From positions 1-5,403 of the forward strand of contig URZB01000121.1 in the NCBI GenBank assembly GCA_900552295.1: a DNA stretch of 5,403 nucleotides, read 5' to 3'. Positions 1 to 5,403 of this stretch are shown here, one piece after another. The translations under genes and the position numbers were made by a program. The stretch comes from an uncultured Collinsella sp. Lineage in GTDB: Bacteria > Actinomycetota > Coriobacteriia > Coriobacteriales > Coriobacteriaceae. The first letter of the stretch is position 1. Each line of letters starts with the position of its first letter. The notes beneath the pieces are model-generated. The model was not told the DNA's origin. It saw only the letters and a program-made list of their open reading frames with translations, and searched no databases.

Positions 1-1444
1 GGACCACGGTCTTGCCCTCCTCCTGGATCAGGCCCATGGCGATACCGGAGACCGGGCGCTTAATGGGCACGCCGCCGTCCATAAGGGCGAGCGTAGAACC
101 GCAGGTCGAAGCCATCGAAGAGGAGCCGTTGGACTCCATGACCTCGGAGACGACGCGGATGGCGTAGGGGAACTCGTTCTCGTCGGGAAGCACCGGAAGC
201 AGAGCGCGCTCGGCCAGATTGCCGTGGCCGATCTCGCGGCGCTTGGGGCTGCCCATGCGGCCGGTCTCGCCGGTGCAGAACGGCGGGAAGTTGTAGTGAT
301 GCATGTAGCGCTTGCCCTCGGTGGGCTCTATGGTATCCAGACGCTGGCCCTCGTTGAGCATGCCGAGCGACAGGACGGAGAGCACCTGGGTCTGGCCGCG
401 CTGGAACAGGCCGGAGCCGTGAACGAGCGGCAGGTAGTTGTCCTTCACCATGATGGGACGGATCTCGTAAGCGGCACGGCCGTCGACGCGCTCGCCGGTC
501 TCGACGACCATGGTGCGCATGGCCTTCTTCTCAAGCTTCTTGAGCGCCACGGGGATCTCGCGCTCCCAAGCGGCCTGCTCCTCCTCGGTGAACTCGGCGC
601 GGATGGACTCCTTCAGAGCCTCGACCTTACCGATACGGGAGAGCTTGTCGGCATCGCGAAGGGCGGCTGCCATCTCGTCGTAGTGGGCGAAGATGCGCTC
701 CTGGACCTCCTCGACGGGCTGATCGAGCGGGTACTCCTTCTTGACGATGGGGCCGTTGACCTGCTCCCACTCGGCGACGAACTCGTCCTGAGCCTGGCAG
801 AAAGCAGCAAGGGCCTCCTGGCCAAACTTCATGGCGGCGAGCATGTCGTCCTCGGAGATCTCCTCTGCGCCGGCCTCAACCATCGAGATGAAGTCGGCGG
901 ATCCACCCAGCTCCAGGTCCAGATCGGAGTTCTCGCGCTCCTCGTAGGTGGGGTTGACGATAAACTCGCCGGTCTCCACGTTACGGCCGATGCGCACACA
1001 GGCAAGCGGGCCCTCGAAGGGCACGCCGCCGAGCGTCATGGCCAGGGAAGCACCCATGACGTTGATGACGTCAAAGGGGTTGACCTGGTCGGCGACAAGC
1101 GAGGTAGCGACGATGTGCACCTCGTTGCGGAAGCCATCCGGGAAGCTCGGGCGAATCGGACGGTCGATCATGCGCGCGGTGAGCGTGGCCTTCTCGCTGG
1201 GACGGCCCTCACGCTTGAGGTAGCCACCCGGGATGCGGCCGGCGGCGTACATCTTCTCGTTGAAGTCGACGGTCAGCGGGAAGAAGTCGTAGTTCTTGCG
1301 CTCCTTGGAGACGACCACGGTGTCGAGCATGGTGGTGTCGCCCTGCTTGACCAGGCAGGCGCCGGTGGCCTGCTTGGCAAGCTCGCCCGACTCAAAGGTG
1401 TAGGTCTTGCCGTACAGCTCAAAGGTCTTGGATACGAGTGTCAT
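1..1444 (-). CDS. pnp: Polyribonucleotide nucleotidyltransferase (PNPase), 3' end missing
   Basis: PNPase is a trimeric, phosphorolytic 3'-5' exoribonuclease that degrades mRNA in the cytoplasm and releases nucleoside diphosphates. The first 481 codons are present without a frameshift; the family is usually about 700-740 residues. Visible parts are the first RNase PH core with GRIPGGYLKREGRPSE (the YLKR of the RNA-binding FFRR-type loop is at 75-78), the helical linker (about 240-312), and the second RNase PH core from VDGR near 318. That core carries HGSGLFQRGQTQ near 340-352 and the phosphate-binding serines in SNGSSSMAS (S441-S443). The window stops just before the expected catalytic aspartates, so these and the C-terminal KH and S1 domains are off the edge, which is truncation by the contig and not decay. 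The ATG at 1444 is preceded by AAAGGAGA with short spacing. It lies downstream of rpsO, as in many bacteria. Identity is very secure. Confidence 0.97.
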   Translation of the reverse strand, partial: MTLVSKTFELYGKTYTFESGELAKQATGACLVKQGDTTMLDTVVVSKERKNYDFFPLTVDFNEKMYAAGRIPGGYLKREGRPSEKATLTARMIDRPIRPSFPDGFRNEVHIVATSLVADQVNPFDVINVMGASLAMTLGGVPFEGPLACVRIGRNVETGEFIVNPTYEERENSDLDLELGGSADFISMVEAGAEEISEDDMLAAMKFGQEALAAFCQAQDEFVAEWEQVNGPIVKKEYPLDQPVEEVQERIFAHYDEMAAALRDADKLSRIGKVEALKESIRAEFTEEEQAAWEREIPVALKKLEKKAMRTMVVETGERVDGRAAYEIRPIMVKDNYLPLVHGSGLFQRGQTQVLSVLSLGMLNEGQRLDTIEPTEGKRYMHHYNFPPFCTGETGRMGSPKRREIGHGNLAERALLPVLPDENEFPYAIRVVSEVMESNGSSSMASTCGSTLALMDGGVPIKRPVSGIAMGLIQEEGKTVV

Positions 1445-1447
1445 TGT

Positions 1448-1455
1448 TCTCCTTT
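1448..1455 (-). promoter_or_regulatory. Ribosome binding site of pnp
   Basis: On the minus strand AAAGGAGA lies 3 bases before the ATG at 1444, with the AGGAG core 4 bases away. The spacing is slightly short, but the match to the anti-Shine-Dalgarno is strong. It supports this ATG, which also gives the usual PNPase N-terminus (MTLVSKTFEL...). Confidence 0.8.
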
Positions 1456-1457
1456 AC

Positions 1458-1528
1458 CCCGCAGACCCCTTGCCTGCGGGCTTCTCATGTGACGCGGGCC
1501 CCCTGCCCCCGCCACGCTTCAGAGCGTG
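1458..1528 (-). promoter_or_regulatory. Structured pnp leader with three inverted repeats
   Basis: Three perfect inverted repeats sit between the rpsO terminator and pnp. In transcription order they are CACGCT/AGCGTG with a 4-base loop (1513-1528), GCGGG/CCCGC with a 9-base loop (1494-1512), and CCCGCAG/CTGCGGG with a 9-base loop (1458-1480). The last ends 2 bases before the Shine-Dalgarno region. None is followed by a U-run, so they do not look like terminators. In E. coli the pnp leader is cleaved by RNase III and mediates PNPase autocontrol; a similar role here is inference. The first two stems overlap slightly at 1512-1513 but need not exclude each other. I found no convincing -10/-35 pair here. 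Confidence 0.45.
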
Positions 1529-1547
1529 ATTGTTCGCGCCCTTACAC

Positions 1548-1579
1548 AAAAAGAGCGCCCCGCTGCGCAGGACGCTCTT
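1548..1579 (-). terminator. Rho-independent terminator after rpsO
   Basis: On the minus strand AAGAGCGTCC pairs with GGGCGCTCTT across a 9-base loop, giving a 10-bp stem with one G-U pair (arms 1570-1579 and 1551-1560). The 3' arm runs into T bases, with TTTTT at 1552-1548 followed by GTGT. It starts 14 bases after the rpsO stop codon. It should end most transcripts arriving from upstream, so pnp is either served by read-through or has its own promoter in 1445-1547. Confidence 0.87.
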
Positions 1580-1593
1580 AGCATGTACAAATC

Positions 1594-1872
1594 CTACTGG
1601 ATGTTGTCGCGGATGCCCAGAGCCTTGATGAGCTCACGGTACTCGACGATGTCGTTCTTCTTGATGTAGGAGAGAAGACGACGACGACGGCCGACGAGCA
1701 TGAGCAGACCACGACGTGTGTGGAAGTCCTTCTGGTGGGACTTCATGTGCTCGGTCAGCTCCTTGATGCGCTCGGACAGGATGGCGACCTGAACCTTGGG
1801 GTTGCCGGTGTCGACCGGGGTGTTACCGAACTGGGCAGTCAGCTCCGCCTTGCGCTCTTTGGAAACAGTCAT
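1594..1872 (-). CDS. rpsO: 30S ribosomal protein S15
   Basis: S15 is a primary 16S rRNA-binding protein of the 30S platform that binds the central domain and nucleates assembly with S6 and S18. The 92-residue product spans the whole family (E. coli S15 has 89). It shows the conserved VQVAILSERIKELTEHMKSH, the RNA-binding segment HTRRGLLMLVGRRRRLLSYI (about 51-70), and the usual YRELIKALGIRDN ending. The ATG at 1872 is chosen because it follows AAAGGTGA at a 4-base distance and gives the standard N-terminus. A longer reading from an ATG at 1968 would add 32 non-conserved residues encoded by the leader and is rejected. The gene sits between recO and pnp, with its own leader and a strong terminator, so it may be a separate transcription unit. 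S15 represses its own mRNA in several phyla, so the leader is a plausible autoregulatory site. Confidence 0.98.
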   Translation of the reverse strand: MTVSKERKAELTAQFGNTPVDTGNPKVQVAILSERIKELTEHMKSHQKDFHTRRGLLMLVGRRRRLLSYIKKNDIVEYRELIKALGIRDNIQ

Positions 1873-2010
1873 TGTTTCACCTTTCGTTTTACGTCGCCCA
1901 CGGGCGACTCGATTCGCCTCGGACTGGGAAGCCGCCGGTGGAGCGAGCAACCAAGGTCGAGGTACCAACAGGTCGGTATGTTACCACAAGCAGCCCGCGC
2001 CTGCGCATCA
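1873..2010 (-). promoter_or_regulatory. rpsO leader / recO-rpsO intergenic region
   Basis: This 138-base non-coding stretch holds a perfect hairpin close to the rpsO start: GTCGCCC and GGGCGAC flank two bases (1893-1908, effectively a 6-bp stem with a 4-base loop). It lies 8 bases upstream of the AAAGGTGA Shine-Dalgarno (1877-1884). A second 7-bp inverted repeat, GGTCGGT/ACCGACC (2013-2019 with 1971-1977), brackets a 35-base spacer and begins inside the last codons of recO. It has no U-run and is a weak candidate for structure or attenuation. I see no good terminator for recO and no clear promoter. The region could be an S15-binding autoregulatory leader, as known in other bacteria, but that is inference. 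Confidence 0.4.
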
Positions 2011-2760
2011 TCACCGACCCAACATGAATTCCATCGCACGGAGGCGCTGGTCGGTATGCGTCGCCGCCCACACATGCGAAAGCCCGAGCAAGAACGCCGC
2101 CGTATGCGGGTCGATTTTCTCGGCCATAAGCGCATCGAAGGTCATGGACATGAGGGCGCGCAGCCATGCGGTCTCACCGGTCGACACCAGTTCGGCACCT
2201 GGAACGCTCGACGCGCACGACCCGCACATGAGACCGCCCGCCTGGGCTGAAAAATACGACAGCATGGGGTCTCCGCACAGCACACAGGCCGAAAAATCGG
2301 GACGATAGCCAACGTGCGATAGCAGCTTAAAGACATATGCCGCCACAAGTAGGTCCATATGTGCCGTATCAAGCCCGCTGCCCACCAGGGCAAGCGCTCG
2401 CTGCGTTATGGCAAAGGTAAACGGGTCCTCGGCGTCCTCGAACGAGCACACGCGCGCGACCTCGGCGATCGCGCTTGCGGCGCAGGTCGTCTCGTAATCG
2501 GGCGCAGCGCCGAGCGGCGCCTCCATAAGCTCGGCCTGAGAAACCACGTCGAGTGACCGTCCATGTGCGAGCAGCATATCGACCGTACAGAACAGCTCGC
2601 AGCGCGCAGCCAGGCGTCCGCCGGGTTTGCGGGCGCCCTTTGCCACGGCACGAACCTGCCGTCCCCGCTCGTCAAGCATCGTCAAGATCAGGTCGGTCTC
2701 TTTGAGCTTAGTCTTATCGAGGACGAGCACCTTGGTGCGATATGTCCGGGAGCCTGCCAT
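2011..2760 (-). CDS. recO: DNA repair protein RecO
   Basis: RecO works with RecR (and RecF) to load RecA onto SSB-coated single-stranded DNA during gap and break repair, and it also anneals DNA strands. The 249-residue product has the family's usual length. The N-terminal OB fold starts with YRTKVLVLDKTKLKETDLILTML and continues through VRAVAKGARKPGGRLAARCELF (about 7-58). A helical domain follows, with a four-cysteine zinc site at C159-x2-C162 and C179-x2-C182 (CVLCGDP...GGLMCGSC). The ATG at 2760 gives the standard start. Its best Shine-Dalgarno, AAGGA (2773-2777), is 12 bases away, which is long, and it overlaps the era stop codon. The era-recO order is conserved in many Gram-positive bacteria. 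It is the last gene of the tight operon, followed by the rpsO leader. Confidence 0.96.
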   Translation of the reverse strand: MAGSRTYRTKVLVLDKTKLKETDLILTMLDERGRQVRAVAKGARKPGGRLAARCELFCTVDMLLAHGRSLDVVSQAELMEAPLGAAPDYETTCAASAIAEVARVCSFEDAEDPFTFAITQRALALVGSGLDTAHMDLLVAAYVFKLLSHVGYRPDFSACVLCGDPMLSYFSAQAGGLMCGSCASSVPGAELVSTGETAWLRALMSMTFDALMAEKIDPHTAAFLLGLSHVWAATHTDQRLRAMEFMLGR

Positions 2761-2772
2761 GCGCGCCGCGCG

Positions 2773-2777
2773 TCCTT
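2773..2777 (-). promoter_or_regulatory. Ribosome binding site of recO, overlapping the era stop
   Basis: Minus-strand TAAGGA combines the era stop TAA (2778-2776) with an AAGGA core. The gap to the recO ATG is 12 bases of almost pure GC (CGCGCGGCGCGC), longer than usual. The fused stop and Shine-Dalgarno suggest that ribosomes finishing era re-initiate on recO. Confidence 0.55.
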
Positions 2778-3843
2778 AGTCCTCGGCGTTATAGCCAAAG
2801 CGGCGAATCTGGGCCTCGTCGTCGCGCCAGCCGGACTTGACCTTCACGTCCAGCTCCAAAAAGACCTGCGTGCCAAAGATGCGCTCAAGATCGCGACGGG
2901 CGTCGATACCGATATGCTTGATCATCTCGCCGCCCTTGCCGATGATGATGCCCTTTTGGCCCTCGCGCTCGACGTAAATGGTGGCGTGCACGCGCAGCAC
3001 CTTCTTGGTCTGCTCGAGCGCATCGCAGATCACGCCAACGGAGTGCGGAATCTCATCACGGGTGCGGCGCAAGACCTTCTCGCGCACAAACTCGGCAACG
3101 AGCGTCTCATCGGAAGCGTCGGTACCCATGTCCTCGGGGAACCAACGTGGACCCTCGGGCAAAAAGTGCGCAACGGTCTCGATAAAGGCATCGACGTTGA
3201 AGTTCTTGACCGACGACGTCACGATCTCGTCGTCATATTCCATGAGCTCGTGGGCGGCCTTAAGCTGCTCCATGACCTGTGCGGGGTCGGCCTCATCGGC
3301 CTTGGTAAGCACCAGGACCTTCTTGCAACGAGCGCATCTGACACGCTCGGCAACCCAGGCGTCTCCCCTGCCGATGGGCTTGGTGGCATCAATCAAAAAC
3401 GCGACGACGTCAACATCGTTCAGCTCGAACAACGCACTCTTGTTGAGCTCGGAACCCAGACCGTCCTTGGGCTTGTGGATACCCGGGGTATCGACAAAGA
3501 CCAGCTGGTAGCCGGGACGGTTAACGACGGCGCGCATGCGGCGGCGGGTCGTCTGGGCCACAGGCGAGGTGATGGCGACCTTTTTGCCATAGCAGGCATT
3601 AAGCAGCGTGGACTTGCCAGCGTTGGGACGACCGACCAGGGCCACAAAGCCGCTGCGGAAACCGGGCTCCACGTCGCCAAAGCCCGCGAGGTTGTCGTCC
3701 TCGTCGCACAGAGCGTCGAGTTCCTCGTCGCTCATACCCTCAAACGGGTCGAACTCATCGACATCCTCGAGCTCCTCGGTATCCACCGCGTCCAGGGACT
3801 CGTCGTCCAAAATCTCATCGGTAGGCTGCATATTGTCGGACAT
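2776..3843 (-). CDS. era: GTPase Era with acidic N-terminal extension
   Basis: Era is an essential GTPase that binds the 3' end of 16S rRNA and acts in 30S maturation. The GTPase domain (about 64-230) shows G1 GRPNAGKS (71-78), G2 threonines in QTTRRR (97-102), G3 DTPG (118-121), G4 TKAD (180-183, where many Era proteins have NKxD) and a G5-position SSV (210-212, where SA is usual). The C-terminal KH domain carries EGQKGIIIGKGGEMIKHIG (GKGG at 302-305) and the typical ending VKVKSGWRDDE. The product has 355 residues against 301 in E. coli. The surplus is a 60-residue N-terminal tail with 26 Asp/Glu and no Lys or Arg. The ATG at 3843 is supported by GAAAGGG 6 bases upstream, next to the dgkA stop. 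An internal ATG (codon 37) has no well-spaced Shine-Dalgarno. Identity is secure; the role of the tail is unknown to me. Confidence 0.97.
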   Translation of the reverse strand: MSDNMQPTDEILDDESLDAVDTEELEDVDEFDPFEGMSDEELDALCDEDDNLAGFGDVEPGFRSGFVALVGRPNAGKSTLLNACYGKKVAITSPVAQTTRRRMRAVVNRPGYQLVFVDTPGIHKPKDGLGSELNKSALFELNDVDVVAFLIDATKPIGRGDAWVAERVRCARCKKVLVLTKADEADPAQVMEQLKAAHELMEYDDEIVTSSVKNFNVDAFIETVAHFLPEGPRWFPEDMGTDASDETLVAEFVREKVLRRTRDEIPHSVGVICDALEQTKKVLRVHATIYVEREGQKGIIIGKGGEMIKHIGIDARRDLERIFGTQVFLELDVKVKSGWRDDEAQIRRFGYNAED

Positions 3844-3849
3844 GGGAAT

Positions 3850-3856
3850 CCCTTTC
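3850..3856 (-). promoter_or_regulatory. Ribosome binding site of era
   Basis: Minus-strand GAAAGGG lies 6 bases before the era ATG and shares its first base with the dgkA stop TAG (TAGAAAGGG). It decides in favour of the long, acidic Era start over the internal ATG at codon 37, whose nearest purine run (GAGGG) is only one base from the ATG. Confidence 0.7.
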
Positions 3857-4233
3857 TAAATAAAGCCGAGCGCGTGGGCAAATACCAGCAAGCCCACAAT
3901 CGCGGCGGTGATGGAAAGAACGTATACGGAGGCGGCGGCGATGTCCTTCGCACGCTTGGCCAGCGGATGGAGCTCCTGGGTCGCCAGGTCGACGATGGCC
4001 TCCATGGCGGTATTGCAAAGCTCGCCGTGGATCACCAGGCCGCAACAGATGATAATCGTGGCCCACTCGGCAATGTCGAGCCCCACGATGCAGCCTGCAA
4101 TGACGGTGCACACGCCCGCCACGAGCATGACCTTAATGTTGCGCTCGGTCTTGACGGCGGTGACGAAGCCCTCCATAGCGTAAGAAAACGACTTTAAGAA
4201 GGACGGATGGTCCTTGTTCGATCCGGGAATCAT
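3856..4233 (-). CDS. dgkA: DgkA-family lipid kinase (undecaprenol or diacylglycerol kinase)
   Basis: This is a small integral membrane kinase. In E. coli the family phosphorylates diacylglycerol; in Gram-positive bacteria the homologue mainly phosphorylates undecaprenol, feeding the lipid carrier for cell-wall synthesis. The substrate here cannot be told from sequence, but a Gram-positive context favours undecaprenol. The 125-residue product has three hydrophobic segments (about 34-50, 54-70 and 99-122), as expected. The signature GELCNTAMEAIVD (70-82) contains the catalytic and metal-binding E71, N74 and E78, followed by the conserved KD at 96-97. E30 in TERNIKVM matches the second conserved metal-ligand glutamate. 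The ATG at 4233 follows AGGAG at a 6-base distance, fused to the ybeY stop. The gene sits between ybeY and era, its common place in Bacillota. Confidence 0.93.
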   Translation of the reverse strand: MIPGSNKDHPSFLKSFSYAMEGFVTAVKTERNIKVMLVAGVCTVIAGCIVGLDIAEWATIIICCGLVIHGELCNTAMEAIVDLATQELHPLAKRAKDIAAASVYVLSITAAIVGLLVFAHALGFI

Positions 4234-4239
4234 AGACGG

Positions 4240-4244
4240 CTCCT
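4240..4244 (-). promoter_or_regulatory. Ribosome binding site of dgkA, overlapping the ybeY stop
   Basis: Minus-strand TAGGAG contains both the ybeY stop TAG (4245-4243) and the AGGAG core, 6 bases before the dgkA ATG. This arrangement favours translational coupling of dgkA to ybeY. Confidence 0.75.
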
Positions 4245-4752
4245 AGTCGTGGGCGTGGTTGGTGATGGGGCCGACGTGGACTAGCTTGGGGTCCTCGCCG
4301 CGCTCGAGCGCCAAATCGCGCAGGATGGCGTCCTCGCGGGCCTCCATGACCTCGGCCTCGTCGTCCTCGATGTGGTCATAGCCCAGCAGGTGCAGCATGC
4401 CGTGAACGAGCATCAGACGGCACTCGTCAGCGGGGCTATTGCCAAAACCGGGGGCCTGACGGGCAATAACCTGCGGGGCCAAGATAATATCGCCGAGCTC
4501 GAGCGTCTCATCGGCGGGAATGTCATCGTCAAAGGCCGAATCGCACTCAAACGAGAGCACATCGGTGGTGCGGTCGATACCGCGCCACTCGTGGTTGAGC
4601 TCGTGCATCTCGTCCTCGTCGACATACGAAAGGGAAATCTCGACTCCACGTTCAACGCCCTCGGCGGCAAGCACAACCTCGCAGATGTGCTCCACCTCCT
4701 GCGCGTCGAGCAGCGTATCGAGCTCGGCATCGTTGCTGATCAATACACTCAA
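4243..4752 (-). CDS. ybeY: Endoribonuclease YbeY (16S rRNA 3' maturation)
   Basis: YbeY is a zinc-dependent single-strand endoribonuclease needed for 16S rRNA 3'-end processing and late 70S quality control. The 169-residue product carries the metal-binding motif H-x3-H-x5-H as [11 protein letters not shown] (H117, H121, H127) and the conserved [16 protein letters not shown] (53-68), followed by [10 protein letters not shown] (84-93). It is a little longer than E. coli YbeY (155), with a non-conserved C-terminal tail after about 150 that ends in NHAHD. The start is a TTG at 4752. It is chosen because AAAGGAG ends 5 bases upstream and the reading gives the usual N-terminus, with no ATG nearby. 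It overlaps the phoH stop by 4 bases (TTGA), so the two are probably translationally coupled. Era, which acts on the same rRNA end, is two genes downstream. Confidence 0.95.
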   Translation of the reverse strand: MSVLISNDAELDTLLDAQEVEHICEVVLAAEGVERGVEISLSYVDEDEMHELNHEWRGIDRTTDVLSFECDSAFDDDIPADETLELGDIILAPQVIARQAPGFGNSPADECRLMLVHGMLHLLGYDHIEDDEAEVMEAREDAILRDLALERGEDPKLVHVGPITNHAHD

Positions 4753-5356
4753 CGGGACTCCTTTCGGTCGCGCGGGCGCTGCTCGCGCACGTCATCATAA
4801 GCTTCATATGCCTCGACGATACGACCCACCAGGGCATGGCGCACCACGTCGGCACGCTCGAGGTGAGAAAATGCGACATCGTCGACACGGCCCAAAATCT
4901 GCTCAACGTCAGCAAGACCGCCACGACGACCCACCAGGTCGCGCTGGCTCAGGTCGCCGGTAATCACGAACTTGGAGTTGAACCCAAGGCGTGTCAGGAA
5001 CATCTTCATCTGCTCGGGCGTGGTATTTTGCGCCTCGTCGAGCACCACGAAGGCATCACTCAGCGTGCGGCCGCGCATGTAGGCAAGCGGGGCGATCTCG
5101 ATCACGCCGCGCTCCATGAGCTCATCGGTGCGCTCGCGATCCATCATGTCAAAAAGGGCGTCGTAGAGCGGACGCATGTAGGGGTCGATCTTTTCCTCAA
5201 GGGTACCGGGCAAAAAGCCCAGATTCTCCCCCGCCTCGACAGCCGGACGCGTCAAGATCAAACGGCCCACCTCGTGACGCTTGAGCGCGGCAACGGCGAG
5301 CGCCATGGCCAGATAGGTCTTACCGGTACCGGCAGGACCCAAGCCAAACGTGATGG
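4749..5356 (-). CDS. ybeZ: PhoH-like ATPase (YbeZ type), 5' end missing
   Basis: This is a P-loop ATPase of the PhoH family, related to superfamily 1 helicase cores. E. coli YbeZ interacts with YbeY and is linked to rRNA processing; its exact activity is not settled. About 202 C-terminal residues are present, against roughly 320-350 in the full family, so the N-terminal region of about 120 residues is missing. Walker A is GPAGTGKT at the very start of the preserved part, preceded in frame by ITFGL. Then come [16 protein letters not shown], the conserved stretch [26 protein letters not shown], Walker [20 protein letters not shown], and [16 protein letters not shown] near the end. The coding frame continues to 5355-5356 and is then cut by adapter sequence. 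A TTG at 5342 inside the Walker A region is a leucine codon, not a start. The TGA at 4751-4749 overlaps the start of ybeY. The loss is a contig-end effect, not a pseudogene. Confidence 0.95.
4758..4764 (-). promoter_or_regulatory. Ribosome binding site that decides the TTG start of ybeY
   Basis: Minus-strand AAAGGAG lies inside the last codons of phoH, 5 bases before the TTG at 4752. This near-perfect, well-spaced site is the main reason to accept a TTG start. Confidence 0.8.
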
Positions 5357-5403
5357 CTGTCTCTTATACACATCTCCGAGCCCACGAGACGGAGCTACAT
5401 CTC
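5357..5403 (+). other. Illumina Nextera adapter read-through (not genomic)
   Basis: Bases 5357-5375 read CTGTCTCTTATACACATCT, the complement of the Tn5 mosaic end used in Nextera libraries. Bases 5376-5390 read CCGAGCCCACGAGAC, the rest of the read 2 adapter. Bases 5391-5398 (GGAGCTAC) sit exactly where the 8-base i7 index belongs and, from memory, match Nextera XT index N718. ATCTC (5399-5403) begins the P7 flow-cell sequence. The conserved phoH frame breaks off here and meets a stop codon within the adapter. The mosaic end comes from library preparation, so it is not evidence of a natural transposon. Base 5357 could belong to either side, since it completes a plausible Ala codon. Confidence 0.97.

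Noticed and set aside
224..1492. A 422-codon open frame on the plus strand
   Set aside because: It is the antisense shadow of pnp, whose minus-strand reading gives an unmistakable PNPase. The Leu/Gly/Val/Asp-rich translation is typical of such shadows.
1594..1968. A longer S15 start adding 32 residues
   Set aside because: The extra residues come from the leader, are not conserved in S15, and lack a Shine-Dalgarno. The internal ATG at 1872 has one and gives the standard N-terminus.
1971..2019. Terminator for recO formed by GGTCGGT/ACCGACC
   Set aside because: The loop is 35 bases and no U-run follows the 3' arm, so it does not meet the form of a rho-independent terminator. It is kept only as a possible leader structure.
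2563..4197. A 544-codon open frame on the plus strand
   Set aside because: It runs antisense across recO, era and dgkA, which have clear family motifs and good ribosome binding sites. Long antisense frames are expected in GC-rich DNA because the sense genes rarely use the codons whose complements are stops. Its translation shows no recognisable domain.
4749..5342. A complete 197-residue PhoH protein starting at TTG 5342
   Set aside because: The TTG is the Leu codon of [13 protein letters not shown]. The conserved frame continues upstream to the adapter boundary, so the gene is truncated by the contig end and this is not its start.
1..5356. A hidden defence, mobile or biosynthetic system
   Set aside because: All coding capacity is used by seven conserved housekeeping genes with short gaps. 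There are no direct repeat arrays, integrase or transposase motifs, or shifts in composition that would point to an accessory region.
5357..5375. A Tn5 transposon end next to phoH
   Set aside because: The mosaic end is followed directly by Nextera adapter, index and P7 sequence, which shows a library artefact and not an insertion element.

Overview
The window is about 5.36 kb of a GC-rich bacterial chromosome. Every gene lies on the minus strand, so transcription runs from high to low coordinates. The last 47 bases (5357-5403) are not genomic: they are an Illumina Nextera adapter read-through with its index. The window is therefore the end of a contig whose adapter was not trimmed.

In transcription order the genes are phoH/ybeZ (5' end lost at the contig edge), ybeY, dgkA (undecaprenol/diacylglycerol kinase family), era, recO, rpsO and pnp (3' end lost at base 1). 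The first five form a tight operon. phoH and ybeY overlap by 4 bases (TTGA). The next three gaps are 9, 12 and 15 bases, and each downstream Shine-Dalgarno sequence touches or overlaps the stop codon before it. A 138-base leader separates recO from rpsO. A strong rho-independent terminator follows rpsO, and a hairpin-rich leader of about 100 bases precedes pnp.

The genes share a theme of RNA and ribosome maturation. YbeY processes the 3' end of 16S rRNA, PhoH/YbeZ is its usual ATPase partner, Era is the GTPase that checks the 16S 3' end, S15 is an early 30S assembly protein, and PNPase degrades RNA. DgkA (lipid carrier recycling) and RecO (recombinational repair) are conserved passengers of this operon in Gram-positive bacteria.

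The phoH-ybeY-dgkA-era-recO order, the high GC and the linkage to rpsO-pnp suggest an Actinomycetota genome. I would guess a gut Coriobacteriia member such as a Collinsella relative, but this is inference from layout and composition, with no marker-gene comparison.

I see no mobile element, CRISPR array, tRNA or rRNA, and no undescribed system. The points most worth a second look are the adapter tail, the strongly acidic 60-residue N-terminal extension of Era, and the structured leaders of rpsO and pnp. The non-coding stretches (1445-1593 and 1873-2010) are each under 150 bases and are described below.
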